Source: Terriglobus saanensis SP1PR4 (GTDB lineage Bacteria > Acidobacteriota > Terriglobia > Terriglobales > Acidobacteriaceae). Taken from it: a DNA stretch of 64,000 bases. Below, in pieces: positions 17,093-31,120 of the stretch (position 1 is its first letter; each line of letters starts with the position of its first letter). Made by a program: the position numbers and the translations under genes. The stretch is taken from assembly GCF_000179915.2 (NCBI RefSeq), contig NC_014963.1, forward strand, positions 434,001 to 498,000. Direction: 5' to 3'. The notes under the pieces are model-generated. The model had not been told where the DNA came from and searched no databases. It was given only the letters and a program-made list of their open reading frames with translations.

Positions 17093-17800
17093 ATGAAGAA
17101 GCTTTCCAAGAATGTAGCGAAGGCGCGCGCGCTCGTTGAGCCCCGCACCTATACGCTGATCGACGCCGTTCCCCTTCTCCAGAGGATCAAGTTTGCGAAG
17201 TTCGACGAAAACGTCGACATTACGCTGCGCCTGGGTGTGGACCCCCGCCATGCGGACCAGATGGTTCGCGGTACCGTCGTTCTTCCTCATGGCCTCGGCA
17301 AGACCAAAGTGGTCGCCGTCATCACCACCGGTGAAAATCTGCGCGCGGCTGAAGCTGCGGGTGCGGAGTTCGTCGGCGGCGAAGAGCTGGTCGAAAAGAT
17401 TCAGAAAGAGGGTTGGACGGACTTTGACGCCCTCGTCGCGACTCCTGACATGATGCGCTCTATCGGCCGCCTCGGTAAGGTGCTCGGACCCAAGGGCCTG
17501 ATGCCCAATCCAAAGACCGGCACTGTGACCACCGATGTGGCTGCCGCCGTCAAGGAAATCAAGGCTGGTAAGGTCGAGTTCCGCACGGATAAGACCGCTC
17601 TCGTACACGTTCCTGTGGGCAAGGCCAGCTTCGATGCGCAGAAGATCATCGACAACGCGATGACCGTTATCTCTTCCGTGATGAAGGCCAAGCCGTCGGC
17701 TTCGAAGGGCAAATACGTCAAGGGGCTGTATATCTCCTCCACGATGGGCCCTGGCATCAAGCTCGATAGCTCCGTCGCGGATCTCGCCGCCAAGCAGTAA
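17093..17800 (+). CDS. rplA: 50S ribosomal protein L1
   Basis: A 235-residue L1 protein of normal length. L1 forms the mobile L1 stalk that helps release deacylated tRNA, and represses its own mRNA. Characteristic segments are [63 protein letters not shown] and [10 protein letters not shown]. The ATG at 17093 gives the usual opening MKKLSKN and follows AGGA at a good distance; the open frame upstream to 16961 is leader sequence. First gene of rplA-rplJ-rplL-rpoB-rpoC here; rplK, usually directly upstream, is absent. Confidence 0.97.
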   Translation: MKKLSKNVAKARALVEPRTYTLIDAVPLLQRIKFAKFDENVDITLRLGVDPRHADQMVRGTVVLPHGLGKTKVVAVITTGENLRAAEAAGAEFVGGEELVEKIQKEGWTDFDALVATPDMMRSIGRLGKVLGPKGLMPNPKTGTVTTDVAAAVKEIKAGKVEFRTDKTALVHVPVGKASFDAQKIIDNAMTVISSVMKAKPSASKGKYVKGLYISSTMGPGIKLDSSVADLAAKQ

Positions 17801-17802
17801 GC

Positions 17803-17846
17803 GGCCGGCAGTAGCGATAGCAGCAACATTCAGACTTCCGCCGGCC
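17803..17846 (+). promoter_or_regulatory. Hairpin in the rplA-rplJ gap, possible L10 leader
   Basis: GGCCGGC (17803-17809) can pair with GCCGGCC (17840-17846), with a further GCCGGC at 17851. The 77-bp gap before rplJ is where an L10(L12)4-binding leader is found in many bacteria. I cannot identify the conserved L10-leader core, so only the hairpin is supported. Confidence 0.4.
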
Positions 17847-17877
17847 ACGCGCCGGCAGCATAAAGGCTAGGTTCACC

Positions 17878-18609
17878 ATGGCAGTTTCAAGAGCAAAGAA
17901 GCACGAAAAGGTCGCACAGCTCGCCTCCGAGCTGAAGGATTCGACCTCGGCCATCATTGGCTCCTTCACCGGCCTTACGGCGGCGAAGGATTACGCCCTC
18001 CGTCAGACCGTTCGCCAGGCTGGCGGCTCCTACCGCGTCATCAAGAACAAGCTCGCGCCGAAGGCTGGCGAGGGAACGCAGATTGAGAGCGCTTTGATCG
18101 GCCTCAAGGGTGTTACCTCTGTCGCTTACACCTCGGGCGACCCTGTTGCCCTGGCGAAGGCGCTCTCCGGCTGGGTCAAAGAGAACACGGAGTTCTTCAC
18201 CTTCAAGCTCGGCATCGTCGAAGGCAAGGTCATCACCGTCCAGGAGATTCAGAACCTGGCGACCCTGCCCGGCAAGGAAGAGCTCTTCTCGAAGCTCCTC
18301 TTCCTTATGCAGTCGCCCGCGCAGCGTCTGGCTACGGTTATCAATGCCACGGGACGCGATCTCGCGGTCGTGATCAATCAGGCGGTTGAAAAGGGCAAGT
18401 TCGGAGCTCCTGAGGCCCCGGCTGCAGCAACTCCTGTGGAAGCAGTAGCGGCAGCCCCGGCCACCGAAGCGGCTCCGGAAGCAGAAGCTCCGGTTGTCGA
18501 AGCAGCTCCTCCGATCGAGGAAAAGTCTGAAGCGACCGCGCCTGCGGACACCGAGGGCGGATCCGATCAGACGGAAGCGGCGAGCACCGAGCCTCCTGTC
18601 GAGGGATAA
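17878..18609 (+). CDS. rplJ: 50S ribosomal protein L10 with long acidic C-terminal tail
   Basis: L10 forms the base of the ribosomal stalk and carries L7/L12 dimers. Residues 1 to about 172 match the family: SRAKKHEKVAQLASEL, a SYRVIKNKLA motif in the rRNA-binding domain, and the helix LLFLMQSPAQRLATVINATGRDLAVVI near the L12-binding end. The protein is 243 residues, against about 165-175 in most bacteria; the last 70 residues are an Ala/Pro/Glu-rich, strongly acidic tail. ATG at 17878 opens with MAVSRAKKHEK. The gene lies between rplA and rplL as expected. Confidence 0.97.
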   Translation: MAVSRAKKHEKVAQLASELKDSTSAIIGSFTGLTAAKDYALRQTVRQAGGSYRVIKNKLAPKAGEGTQIESALIGLKGVTSVAYTSGDPVALAKALSGWVKENTEFFTFKLGIVEGKVITVQEIQNLATLPGKEELFSKLLFLMQSPAQRLATVINATGRDLAVVINQAVEKGKFGAPEAPAAATPVEAVAAAPATEAAPEAEAPVVEAAPPIEEKSEATAPADTEGGSDQTEAASTEPPVEG

Positions 18610-18628
18610 ACACTTTCGCCTCACTCTT

Positions 18629-18662
18629 CCGGGTGCGCGGTCTGGGCGCATCGGAAACCCGG
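18629..18662 (+). promoter_or_regulatory. Nested hairpin in the rplJ-rplL gap
   Basis: CCGGGT (18629-18634) pairs with ACCCGG (18657-18662), and inside it TGCGC (18634-18638) pairs with GCGCA (18646-18650). It lies in the 144-bp gap between rplJ and rplL. Possible roles are transcript processing or setting the higher L12 yield; no T-run follows, so it is not a simple terminator. Confidence 0.4.
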
Positions 18663-18753
18663 CGGGGGAGAGGCAGCCACGGTGAGAACACCCCCGCGGT
18701 CGGCAACATAAAGCAGTACGCACCATCAAGTTTAGATAAAACGGAGAAATATC

Positions 18754-19128
18754 ATGGCGGACATTCAGCAGTTGGAAGATCAGATCGTGAGCCTCAGCCT
18801 CCTCGAGGCTTCTGAGCTCGTCAAGAAGCTCGAAGAGCGCCTCGGCGTTTCGGCAGCAGCAGCAGTTGCAGCAGCTCCGGCTGCCGGCGGCGGCGCGGCA
18901 GCTCCCGCAGCAGAAGAGAAGACTGAGTTCACCGTTATCCTCAAGGATGCGGGCGCGAACAAGATCAGCACCATCAAGGCAGTGCGCGAAGCAACGGCAC
19001 TTGGTCTCAAGGAAGCAAAGGACCTCGTTGACGGCGCTCCCAAGCCCATCAAGGAGAACGTTTCCAAGGATGAAGCAGCTGCGATTGCCAAGAAGTTCGA
19101 AGGGATCGCAACCGTCGAGATCAAGTAG
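18754..19128 (+). CDS. rplL: 50S ribosomal protein L7/L12
   Basis: A 124-residue L7/L12 protein, the stalk protein that recruits translation GTPases. The N-terminal dimerisation helix ([20 protein letters not shown]), the Ala-rich hinge (about 34-52) and the C-terminal factor-binding domain ([35 protein letters not shown]) are all present. Length is normal. It is followed by a strong hairpin before rpoB, as in many bacteria where rplL is made in excess over rpoB. Confidence 0.98.
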   Translation: MADIQQLEDQIVSLSLLEASELVKKLEERLGVSAAAAVAAAPAAGGGAAAPAAEEKTEFTVILKDAGANKISTIKAVREATALGLKEAKDLVDGAPKPIKENVSKDEAAAIAKKFEGIATVEIK

Positions 19129-19138
19129 TTTCGGTGCG

Positions 19139-19168
19139 GTCCCCGGCCCGGTTTACCGGGCCGGGGAC
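19139..19168 (+). terminator. Hairpin after rplL, probable attenuator upstream of rpoB
   Basis: GTCCCCGGCCCGGT/ACCGGGCCGGGGAC forms a 13-14 bp GC-rich stem with a tiny TT-containing loop, followed by TTTG. It begins 11 bp after the rplL stop. The weak T-tail suggests partial termination, reducing rpoBC transcription relative to rplL, as in the E. coli rplL-rpoB attenuator. Function is inferred by analogy. Confidence 0.7.
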
Positions 19169-19781
19169 TTTGCCTGTTTGCATACAAATGGTGGAACGTG
19201 TATTCTCTTCTTTGGGAATGATCGCTTCTGCCCTAGTGTGCATCTCGGGCCAGCGAATCTGACTGACCTCTTCGAGCATCCAATTTTAGACTTCCGGCGC
19301 ATCCAGTCGGCCATCTCTCTCTTCCTGTGCGGCGGGGATTCAGAGATGCAGGCAAGATCACATAAGCGGCACATCCTTGAGGCGGGCGAGAGCCTCAAAG
19401 GGCGGACAGGCATTCTTTACCACAAGAACGAATCAGTGCATAAGTCGATGATTGCGCTCCGGGGACGTCCTGTCTCTGCGGGCGCGGCGCTGTCTTTAGA
19501 CATAAAGTTCACGGCAGCATAGCGGGTTAATTTGTACCCGCGGGCCGCAAACTCACGCGCGGCGCTGCGGTAAATGCAAGAAAACGCAGCAGATTCGCGG
19601 CAAAAGCAAGTATCAGACACAACCCGCGCGGGTCGCATTTTCGCAACGAGGGCGGAGATACGAAGTTCGAAAGCGCAAACAAACTATCGGCAGATCGGGC
19701 CTAAAGCCAGAATCTACCCCTCTGATGAGCGGAAGCGCTCCTCAGGTGGCCTCGGCAAAGAAATAACAGGAGTATCGAACG
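19169..19781 (+). other. Long untranslated gap between rplL and rpoB
   Basis: About 610 bp without a convincing gene. It holds hairpins TTGAGGC/GCCTCAA (19377-19398), GCGGGT/ACCCGC (near 19520-19540) and GAGCG/CGCTC (near 19728-19741). Such a long gap suggests a separate rpoBC promoter or a structured leader, but I could not select a clear -35/-10 pair. Short open frames here lack ribosome sites. Confidence 0.45.
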
Positions 19782-22700
19782 ATGTCCAGCGAAACGCGCG
19801 CCATCCGCAGCCGTCTCGATTTTTCGAAGATCCCAACTGCCATTCAGATCCCCAATCTCATCGAGGTACAGCGCCGTTCGTATGAGCGCTTCCTGCAGAT
19901 GGATAAGCTCCCCCAAGAGCGCGAGGACAATGGTCTGCAGTCTGTGTTCACCTCTGTTTTCCCCATTACCGACTTCCGAAACGTTTCGGAGCTCGAGTTT
20001 GTCGATTACTCCATCGGCAACTGGGAGTGCAAGTGCGGCTATCTGAAGGGTCTCAATCATCTCCGTACCGCCTGCACCTCGTGCGGACACATGGTCATCA
20101 CGGACCCGTTCCATCCCGGCGATGTGCTTTGTAACTTCTGCGGAACGTACAACAAGAACACGCCTGACTTCTGCACCAAGTGCGGAGATCCCGTCGGCCT
20201 GCAGCTGAAGTACGACCAGGGCGAGTGCGAAGAGCGTGGCATGACCTACTCTGCGCCCCTCAAGGTCACGATCCGTCTGAAGATCTACGACAAGGACCCT
20301 GAGACCGGCGTCAAGACCCTGCGCGACATGAAGGAGCAGGAAGTCTTCTTCGGCGATATCCCGCTCATGTCCCAGAACGGTACGTTCATCGTCAACGGTA
20401 CCGAGCGCGTGATCGTTTCACAGCTTCACCGTTCGCCGGGCGTCTTTTTCGAGACCGCGAACAACCGCAGCTACTTCCTCGGCAAGATCATTCCTTACCG
20501 TGGCAGCTGGGTCGAGTTCGAATACGACCAGAAGAACACCCTGTATGTCCGCATCGATCGCAAGCGCAAGTTCCTCGGAACCATCTTCCTGCGCGCGCTC
20601 GGTCTGCGTACCGATGAAGAGATCCTCAAGACCTTCTACACGGTGGACAACATCAATGTGCGCGACCAGAAGCTCTTCTGGTCCGTCAAGCCTGAGGGCG
20701 CAACCAACCTGCTTGGCGTAAAGCCCGGCGAGTCGGTCAGCGTGAACGGCGATGAAGTCGCACCGACGGCACGCAAGATCTCGGCTTCCACGCTGCATAA
20801 GCTGCGTGGCGGAAGCGTCAACGAAGTCTCGGTGGAGAACACCGAGTTCGACGGCGCGATCTTTGCCGCGGACGTTGTGGACCTCACCACCGGCGAGCTT
20901 CTGTACGAAGCCAACCAGGAAGCCACGACCGACAAGCTGCACAAGATCACCCAGTCCGGCTGCACCAACTTCGAGATCTTCTTCCCCGACCGCGACGACG
21001 TCGGCAATATCATCACGAATACCCTCAAGCGCGACTCCGTGCGTAAGCCTGAGGAAGCTCTCATCGAGATCTACCGCAAGCTGCGTCCGGGCGACCCGCC
21101 AACCCTGGATACCGCAACGGCCCTCTTTGAAGGCATGTTCTTCGACCCGCGCAAGTATGACTTCTCGCGCGTTGGCCGTCTCAAGTTCAACATCAAGCTC
21201 TACGAGAGCCAGGATGCTACGAACCTCGACAAGCGCACGCTGACCCCCGAGGACTTCTACGGCACGATCCGCTACCTGCTCAAGCTGCGTAAGAACATCG
21301 GCCTCGTCGACGATATCGATCATCTCGGCAACCGTCGCGTTCGCGCTGTCGGTGAGTTGATGGAGAACCAGTTCCGCATCGGTCTCGTCCGTATGGAGCG
21401 CGCCATCAAGGAAAAGATGAGCGTGTACCAGGAGATGTCGACGGCGATGCCGCACGATCTCATCAACGCGAAGCCGGTGATGGCGGCGATCCGCGAGTTT
21501 TTCGGATCCTCGCAGCTCTCGCAGTTCATGGATCAGACTAATCCTCTCTCGGAGATCACGCATAAGCGTCGTCTCTCCGCGCTTGGACCTGGCGGTCTGT
21601 CGCGTGAACGCGCCGGCTTCGAAGTACGTGACGTTCATCCGACGCACTACGGCCGTATCTGCCCGATTGAGACGCCTGAAGGTCCGAACATCGGTCTTAT
21701 CTCTTCGCTCTCCTGCTTCGCCCGCATCAACGAGTACGGCTTCATCGAGTCGCCGTACCGCCGCGTGAAGGGTTCGCAGGTCATCGACTACGTCGCCGTT
21801 ACCAACGCCGGTGAGTCGGGACTGCGCCAGGGCGATCCGCTCGAAGTCGCAGAGGCGATCAAGCTGAAGAAGCAGCTCAAGAAGGACGGCAAGCGCGTCC
21901 TTGAGACCGAGCCCTTCTCCTTCTACCTCTCGGCATGGGAAGAAGATCGTCACACGATCGCACAGGCCAACGTCGAACTCGACGCAGAAGCCAACATCAA
22001 GGATGACCTCGTCATCGCGCGTCGCCAGGGTAACTTCATTCTCGTCCCCAAGGGCGAAGTGGATTACGTTGACGTCTCGCCGAAGCAGCTTGTTTCCGTA
22101 GCCGCATCGCTCGTTCCGTTCCTCGAGCACGACGATGCGAACCGCGCTCTCATGGGTGCAAACATGCAGCGCCAGTCCGTTCCTCTCCTTGTCGCGGAAG
22201 CGCCGTTCGTCGGCACCGGCATGGAAGGCGTCACGGCGCGTGACTCCGGAGCCGTCATCCTCGCACGCCGTAACGGCATCGTGGATTCGGTCGATTCGGA
22301 GCGCATCATCGTTCGCGTCGAAGGCGAGCATCACCCCACGCAGCTTTCGCGTGAGGTTGGTTCGGACATCTACCAGCTCACGAAGTTCAAGCGCTCCAAC
22401 CAGAACACCTGCATCAATCAGAAGCCGATCGTTCGCAAGGGCGACCGCGTTCTGAAGGGTGAGGTGATCGCGGACGGACCCTGCACGGAGCAGGGAGAGC
22501 TTGGCCTTGGACGTAACGTCCTGGTCGCCTTCATGCCCTGGCGCGGTTACAACTTCGAAGATGCGATCCTGATCTCGGAAAAGCTGGTCCGCGAGGACTA
22601 TTACACCTCGATTCATATCGAGGAGTTCGAGATCGAAGCGCGCGACACGAAGCTTGGACCGGAAGAGATCACGCGCGATATTCCCAATGTCTCCGAGCAC

Positions 22701-24254
22701 GCTCTGCGTGATCTGGACGAGTCGGGAATCATTCGCATCGGTGCGAAGATCAGCCACAACGACATCCTCGTCGGCAAGGTAACGCCGAAGGGTGAAACGC
22801 AGCTCACGCCGGAAGAGAAGCTCCTCCGCGCGATCTTCGGCGAAAAGGCCGGCGATGTGCGCGATGCTTCCCTGACCTGCCCTCCCGGAATCGAAGGCAC
22901 GGTCGTTGACGTCCGCATCTTCTCCCGCAAGGGACAGGAGAAGGACGAGCGCGCCAAGGCGATCGAGACCGAGCAGATCGAGAAGCTGGAGCGCAACCTG
23001 GCTGACGAGATCCGTATTTTGACCGACGAGCGCCTCAAGCGTCTCGAAGGCATCCTCGGAGCCAAGGAAGTTCAGGCCGATCTCCACGACGAGCGCACCA
23101 ACAAGAAGCTGCTCTCGAAGGGCGATCTTCTCGACCGCGACACGATCGAACTCATCAGCACGCGTAACCTGAAGCGTATTCGCTACGCCGACAAGGATCC
23201 GCGCGTCAACGAGCAGATCGACGAAATCGAAGAGATGACCTCGCGTCAGATCGACGTTCTTCGCAAGATCACCAACGACAAGATCGGCAAGCTGCAGAAG
23301 GGCGATGAGCTTTCGCCCGGCGTCATCAAGATGGTGAAGGTATACATCGCGATGAAGCGCAAGCTGTCTGTCGGTGACAAGATGGCCGGACGCCACGGAA
23401 ACAAGGGCGTGATCGCGCGCATCCTGCCCGAAGAGGACATGCCGTATCTGCCCGACGGCACCCCCGTTGAGATCGTTCTCAATCCGCTCGGCGTTCCTTC
23501 TCGTATGAACGTCGGACAGATCCTGGAGACGCATCTTGGCTGGGCAGCGTTCGAACTCGGTAAAAAGGTTGCCGAACTCGCAGCGCAGAGCCAGAAGGCC
23601 AACGAGATCCGCGAGATCTTCTCGGAGGCGTTCAAGAACACCGCAGCTCTCAACCAGCTCCTCGAGCTCGACGACACGCAGACCATCCGCGTCGCCGCTG
23701 GCATGAAGCGTGGCATCTGGTTCGGTACGGCGGTCTTCGACGGCGCAAGCGAGCACGAGATCAAGGCGCTTCTTCTGGCTGCAGGTCTTCCGTCCTCGGG
23801 TAAGACAGAGTTGTTTGATGGTATGACCGGCGATGTCTTCGAACAGCCCGCCACGGTCGGATACATCTACATGCTGAAGCTGTCTCATCTGGTCGACGAC
23901 AAGATCCACGCTCGTTCCATCGGACCGTACTCCCTCATCACCCAGCAGCCGCTGGGAGGTAAGGCCCAGTTCGGCGGACAGCGCTTCGGAGAGATGGAAG
24001 TGTGGGCGCTCGAAGCATACGGCGCGGCATACATTCTCCAGGAGCTGCTCACCTCCAAGTCCGACGATGTCTTTGGTCGTACCAAGATCTACGAAGCCAT
24101 CGTCAAGGGCGAGGCGGCGATCGAACCCGGCGTGCCCGAGTCGTTCAACGTTCTCATCCGCGAACTGCAGTCGCTCTGCCTCGACGTGGAACTCGTCAAG
24201 CAGGCCGATCTGAAAAAGACGCCGGCGCTTCCTGCCGTCGCCGCGGCCGATTAG
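19782..24254 (+). CDS. rpoB: RNA polymerase beta subunit with N-terminal zinc-ribbon insertion
   Basis: A 1490-residue catalytic beta subunit (1342 in E. coli). The start at 19782 has AGGAG upstream. The core is well conserved, including the rifampicin region at residues 575-599 ([20 protein letters not shown]...), where E. coli D516, H526 and S531 correspond to D584, H594 and S599 (all wild type) while N518 is T586. An insertion at about residues 80-145 replaces a short loop of the E. coli protein and contains Cys83, 85, 98, 101 and Cys117, 120, 131, 134, arranged as two zinc-ribbon-like knuckles (CxC...CxxC and CxxC...CxxC). The C-terminal region contains [21 protein letters not shown]. Followed by rpoC. 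Confidence 0.98.
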   Translation: MSSETRAIRSRLDFSKIPTAIQIPNLIEVQRRSYERFLQMDKLPQEREDNGLQSVFTSVFPITDFRNVSELEFVDYSIGNWECKCGYLKGLNHLRTACTSCGHMVITDPFHPGDVLCNFCGTYNKNTPDFCTKCGDPVGLQLKYDQGECEERGMTYSAPLKVTIRLKIYDKDPETGVKTLRDMKEQEVFFGDIPLMSQNGTFIVNGTERVIVSQLHRSPGVFFETANNRSYFLGKIIPYRGSWVEFEYDQKNTLYVRIDRKRKFLGTIFLRALGLRTDEEILKTFYTVDNINVRDQKLFWSVKPEGATNLLGVKPGESVSVNGDEVAPTARKISASTLHKLRGGSVNEVSVENTEFDGAIFAADVVDLTTGELLYEANQEATTDKLHKITQSGCTNFEIFFPDRDDVGNIITNTLKRDSVRKPEEALIEIYRKLRPGDPPTLDTATALFEGMFFDPRKYDFSRVGRLKFNIKLYESQDATNLDKRTLTPEDFYGTIRYLLKLRKNIGLVDDIDHLGNRRVRAVGELMENQFRIGLVRMERAIKEKMSVYQEMSTAMPHDLINAKPVMAAIREFFGSSQLSQFMDQTNPLSEITHKRRLSALGPGGLSRERAGFEVRDVHPTHYGRICPIETPEGPNIGLISSLSCFARINEYGFIESPYRRVKGSQVIDYVAVTNAGESGLRQGDPLEVAEAIKLKKQLKKDGKRVLETEPFSFYLSAWEEDRHTIAQANVELDAEANIKDDLVIARRQGNFILVPKGEVDYVDVSPKQLVSVAASLVPFLEHDDANRALMGANMQRQSVPLLVAEAPFVGTGMEGVTARDSGAVILARRNGIVDSVDSERIIVRVEGEHHPTQLSREVGSDIYQLTKFKRSNQNTCINQKPIVRKGDRVLKGEVIADGPCTEQGELGLGRNVLVAFMPWRGYNFEDAILISEKLVREDYYTSIHIEEFEIEARDTKLGPEEITRDIPNVSEHALRDLDESGIIRIGAKISHNDILVGKVTPKGETQLTPEEKLLRAIFGEKAGDVRDASLTCPPGIEGTVVDVRIFSRKGQEKDERAKAIETEQIEKLERNLADEIRILTDERLKRLEGILGAKEVQADLHDERTNKKLLSKGDLLDRDTIELISTRNLKRIRYADKDPRVNEQIDEIEEMTSRQIDVLRKITNDKIGKLQKGDELSPGVIKMVKVYIAMKRKLSVGDKMAGRHGNKGVIARILPEEDMPYLPDGTPVEIVLNPLGVPSRMNVGQILETHLGWAAFELGKKVAELAAQSQKANEIREIFSEAFKNTAALNQLLELDDTQTIRVAAGMKRGIWFGTAVFDGASEHEIKALLLAAGLPSSGKTELFDGMTGDVFEQPATVGYIYMLKLSHLVDDKIHARSIGPYSLITQQPLGGKAQFGGQRFGEMEVWALEAYGAAYILQELLTSKSDDVFGRTKIYEAIVKGEAAIEPGVPESFNVLIRELQSLCLDVELVKQADLKKTPALPAVAAAD

Positions 24255-24268
24255 CTGTTAGCTCCCAG

Positions 24269-24302
24269 CCTCTAGCTCTTAGCTTCTGCTAAGAGCTAGA
24301 GG
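24269..24302 (+). promoter_or_regulatory. Perfect 15-bp hairpin between rpoB and rpoC
   Basis: CCTCTAGCTCTTAGC (24269-24283) and GCTAAGAGCTAGAGG (24288-24302) form a perfect 15-bp stem with a TTCT loop, 15 bp after the rpoB stop. No T-run follows, so it is unlikely to terminate; processing or mRNA stability are possible. Further AGCTAAAAGCT-type repeats occur at 24385-24416, making the 178-bp gap repeat-rich. Confidence 0.75.
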
Positions 24303-24432
24303 CAAAAGCTCACAAGTTTTGTAAGACAAGTGCAATGCGGTCCGCCAAAAGTGACCGCGAACAGTAGCACCAGCCGCAGTAAAAGCTAAGAGCCAAAAGC
24401 TAGTAGCTAAAAGCTGCATTCGGAGATTGCTC

Positions 24433-28623
<4,191 letters not shown>

Positions 28624-28644
28624 GCATTGCATGCAACAAAACTA

Positions 28645-28672
28645 AAGGGCGGACTCGAAAGAGTCCGCCCTT
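28645..28672 (+). terminator. Terminator hairpin after rpoC
   Basis: AAGGGCGGACTC/GAGTCCGCCCTT is a perfect 12-bp stem with a GAAA tetraloop, 21 bp after the rpoC stop. The following bases (GTACATTAAG) are not T-rich, but the stem itself is very strong. The remaining gap to 28827 shows nothing recognisable. Confidence 0.85.
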
Positions 28673-28827
28673 GTACATTAAGCAACAGACAGGTCACTTG
28701 GGAAAGTCGAAAATTCGGTGCCCACCTCACGCAGTCCTTGGGCAATCAGGACTTGATCCTTGCATGTATTTGGGCGCGTTATATCGGTTACTCAACTTCG
28801 GACAACCTGAAGGATTCACGATGGTTG

Positions 28828-30417
28828 TTATTCGAATTTCCCTTTTTTGATTCTCGCTTCAAATGTATTCAGATCCAAGATGGCTCTTCGTATAGCGCGA
28901 TAATCATCGGTTGGCACGATCACAGCGGACGCAGTGTCCTCGTCATCACCGTAGAGTGACATCGGGGCCGCCTTGGTTGCTAAGAGGTCAACGTAGCAGC
29001 CGTAATCTAATTTATATGCGTCGTATCGCGCGCCAGCTTTCTCTTGGCCCGAAAGCCCCTTTTTAATAATGTGTAAGAGGCGGGCATCGAAAAGAGAGTC
29101 AATGATTGGATGACGCGAATTGACAGGGAGCAGAAAGGCTCTAGCCTTACGGTGAGCGATCACTTCATCGATGATCCAGTGAAGCAACGCCTGAGCGTTT
29201 TCGTCCGACTTAATGGCACCTTCTTTGTCTCGTTGATACCAAGTTCTTGCTGCGACCCGTATGGTGGGAATCGAGATCTTATCGTTCATCCCTCTTTGTG
29301 CGGCAAGAGATAGAACATTGAATGCATCTCGAGGAACTCCTTCGGCTGACTTTACAAAATCATCAAACGCATTGGTCTGGGTGAATGCAGCCTGGATTAA
29401 TTTCTTCGAAGTGTCGAATTCCGGCTTACCGTCTACCACCTCAGAGGCGTAGTGTTTAAAGACGAGTTCCTGAAAAAATTCGACAGCTCGCGCTTCATTG
29501 TTGTCAAAGACCATGTAGTCGTCTAAATCAACGTCCGCTGAAGCATCAGCTCCAACCTCAATTCCTGTGTAATCGGATCCTCCCCCAAGCTTGAAAAGGG
29601 TTCGTTGTTCGATCGCTGCTATCTTGACTGTAATTCCCTGTACTGGAAAAATAGCGCGCCGTATAAGGTCAGCAAGATACGGTTGAAGCTCAAGTGGCAA
29701 TGAACTCCACTCGTCTAGAACAATGACTAAATGTGCTGGCTTAATAATTGACACCAGATTCTTTAGAGCGCTACTGACGCTTCCAAAATGAACGCGGTAA
29801 CGAAGTGTGCCCTTCTCGGTATAGTGTGTTCTTTGCTCTTCAGATTTTTTCTCTGACTCGTTCCAGCCGATACTTGCCGCAGGCACTTTGGAAAAGGTCG
29901 CAGCTACGCTATTACCCGTCGTCGACTCCGATGCCGTCTGATTTTCTGTTTCCCGAGTGGTTTCTCCCAAAACTTCAAGTTCGGTAATTGCCGCAGCCAA
30001 TTTATCGAGGGCTGGTCCAACGCGGCTCAAATCTAAATCTAAGCTGAGCGCTATCTCAAGCAATTCCCCATGGACGGAACCCAACACATCCAACAAGAGC
30101 CTTGTAGCGCGTTGTGCAAGTGAATAATTCGCATCTCCGTAAATCCCACCAGATGACCCTATATATCGAAGATCGATATATACGGCTATGTCGCGATTTT
30201 TCTTTGCCTGCTCTGTAACGTACAGAAGCGCATGAGTTTTTCCGGTGCCCCGTCTGCCGTAGACCACTTGGTGATCTCTTGTCGAGAGCACCGCAAAGAG
30301 TGGACCAATATCCACGAACGTTTTTACTAGGGTCTCTCTATCTATTGACTCAGCGCGTCTCGAAAATCCGACAAAAGCCTTATTCATAGCAGCTACGGAT
30401 AGAGTTTCGTTGGGCAT
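28828..30417 (-). CDS. ORC/AAA-like P-loop ATPase, possible defence or mobile-island protein
   Basis: A 529-residue protein with a Walker A motif GRRGTGKT (54-61) and Walker B VIVLDEWSS (Asp235, Glu236), in a layout like the 'ORC-CDC6 family AAA ATPase' proteins of bacteria. An insert between the two motifs (about 150-205) is Ser/Thr/Glu-rich. The C-terminal half is helical with a winged-helix-like end, including a conserved RDAFNVLSLAAQRG. Proteins of this type are often found in variable islands, and some are suspected of phage defence; no function is proven. Base composition is visibly more AT-rich than in neighbours, and the gene lies in a short island with a transposase, both signs of transfer. 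30384 is an alternative start. Confidence 0.8.
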   Translation of the reverse strand: MPNETLSVAAMNKAFVGFSRRAESIDRETLVKTFVDIGPLFAVLSTRDHQVVYGRRGTGKTHALLYVTEQAKKNRDIAVYIDLRYIGSSGGIYGDANYSLAQRATRLLLDVLGSVHGELLEIALSLDLDLSRVGPALDKLAAAITELEVLGETTRETENQTASESTTGNSVAATFSKVPAASIGWNESEKKSEEQRTHYTEKGTLRYRVHFGSVSSALKNLVSIIKPAHLVIVLDEWSSLPLELQPYLADLIRRAIFPVQGITVKIAAIEQRTLFKLGGGSDYTGIEVGADASADVDLDDYMVFDNNEARAVEFFQELVFKHYASEVVDGKPEFDTSKKLIQAAFTQTNAFDDFVKSAEGVPRDAFNVLSLAAQRGMNDKISIPTIRVAARTWYQRDKEGAIKSDENAQALLHWIIDEVIAHRKARAFLLPVNSRHPIIDSLFDARLLHIIKKGLSGQEKAGARYDAYKLDYGCYVDLLATKAAPMSLYGDDEDTASAVIVPTDDYRAIRRAILDLNTFEARIKKGKFE

Positions 30418-30535
30418 GCGGGGATTCTACAGCTTCTCAGCGTTACTTGCGACGCAGTGTCAAACACCGAGTGCAGAGTGACCGTTCGCCGTGTATTTTT
30501 CGATGAGTGGGCATTCTCGCTCCGCGCGAACTTCC

Positions 30536-31033
30536 CTAATGGACAACAGGCGGTTCCGGTCGTCGAAGAATCCGCATCTCGGGCTCTTTCGTCGTGATGA
30601 CCTCGATCACATGATTGAGGCAAGCGATGGAATGATGCTGTAGCGGGCCAGGGCCGGGATGATCGTCGGCAGCATAGCTCGTCTTCTTTGTCAGCTCCAA
30701 TAGATAAGACCACGAAAAGATCCGAAAAAATTTGCCTTCGAACTTCTCTGGCTCTTTCGGATACTTACCGTACGTTTCGTTCACGACGGTGTACGAGACC
30801 GGGTAGTCGTAGATCACCTCAAAGAGTCGGCATGACTCATTCGACTCGATGGCAGTAGCGCCTGCGAAGAGCGCCTGTATTGCGGGCTCGTCCGTATGCG
30901 TTTTGCTCACCCGCCCAAAGTCGCCAGCCTCTTCAATCACAAGCCGCAGCTGTAACTCCCTCGGTTCGCCGATCCAGCGTAAGTAGAGGTACTCGCACTC
31001 GTTCATCTGCTGCGCTATCTCTTGCCAACTCAT
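30536..31033 (-). CDS. Hypothetical protein in the transposase-linked island
   Basis: A 165-residue protein I do not recognise. It is predicted soluble, with an N-terminal SWQEIAQQMNECEYLYLRWIGEP, a beta-rich centre including RLFEVIYDYPVSYTVVNETYG, and a mixed C-terminus. I chose 31033 as the start because the open frame upstream to 31102 is simply the REP hairpin at 31074-31105 read as protein. No strong ribosome site is visible. It is on the same strand as the ATPase, 118 bp upstream of it, and could be a partner, but this is only proximity. Confidence 0.6.
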   Translation of the reverse strand: MSWQEIAQQMNECEYLYLRWIGEPRELQLRLVIEEAGDFGRVSKTHTDEPAIQALFAGATAIESNESCRLFEVIYDYPVSYTVVNETYGKYPKEPEKFEGKFFRIFSWSYLLELTKKTSYAADDHPGPGPLQHHSIACLNHVIEVITTKEPEMRILRRPEPPVVH

Positions 31034-31073
31034 GCCGCTAGGATAACGGATAGTCGAGGTCAACCTCGACACT

Positions 31074-31105
31074 GGGTGCCCCATGTCCGGATTTTCGGAC
31101 ATGGG
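31074..31105 (-). repeat. REP hairpin, left flank of the RAYT transposase
   Basis: GGGTGCCCCATGTCCG followed by GATTTT and CGGACATGGG: a conserved GGGTGC head and a 10-bp stem CCCATGTCCG/CGGACATGGG. It lies 15 bp from the transposase stop and is the exact inverse of the copy at 31708-31740. A third copy at 46121-46152 keeps the stem with compensatory changes. Confidence 0.9.
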
Positions 31106-31120
31106 TTTTTACGCCGAGCG

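Noticed and set aside
19719-19760. CTGATGAG string resembling a hammerhead ribozyme core before rpoB
   Set aside because: The required GAAA after stem II and the cleavage-site stem are absent.
20418-23909. Very long minus-strand open frame (1163 codons) antisense to rpoB, and similar long frames antisense to rpoC (24400-26766, 27145-28632)
   Set aside because: These are by-products of GC-rich, low-stop codon use in rpoB/rpoC; their translations are Asp/Leu/Val-rich with no domain, ribosome site or neighbour logic.
31034-31102. Upstream extension of the hypothetical gene at 30536
   Set aside because: This stretch is the REP hairpin read as protein.
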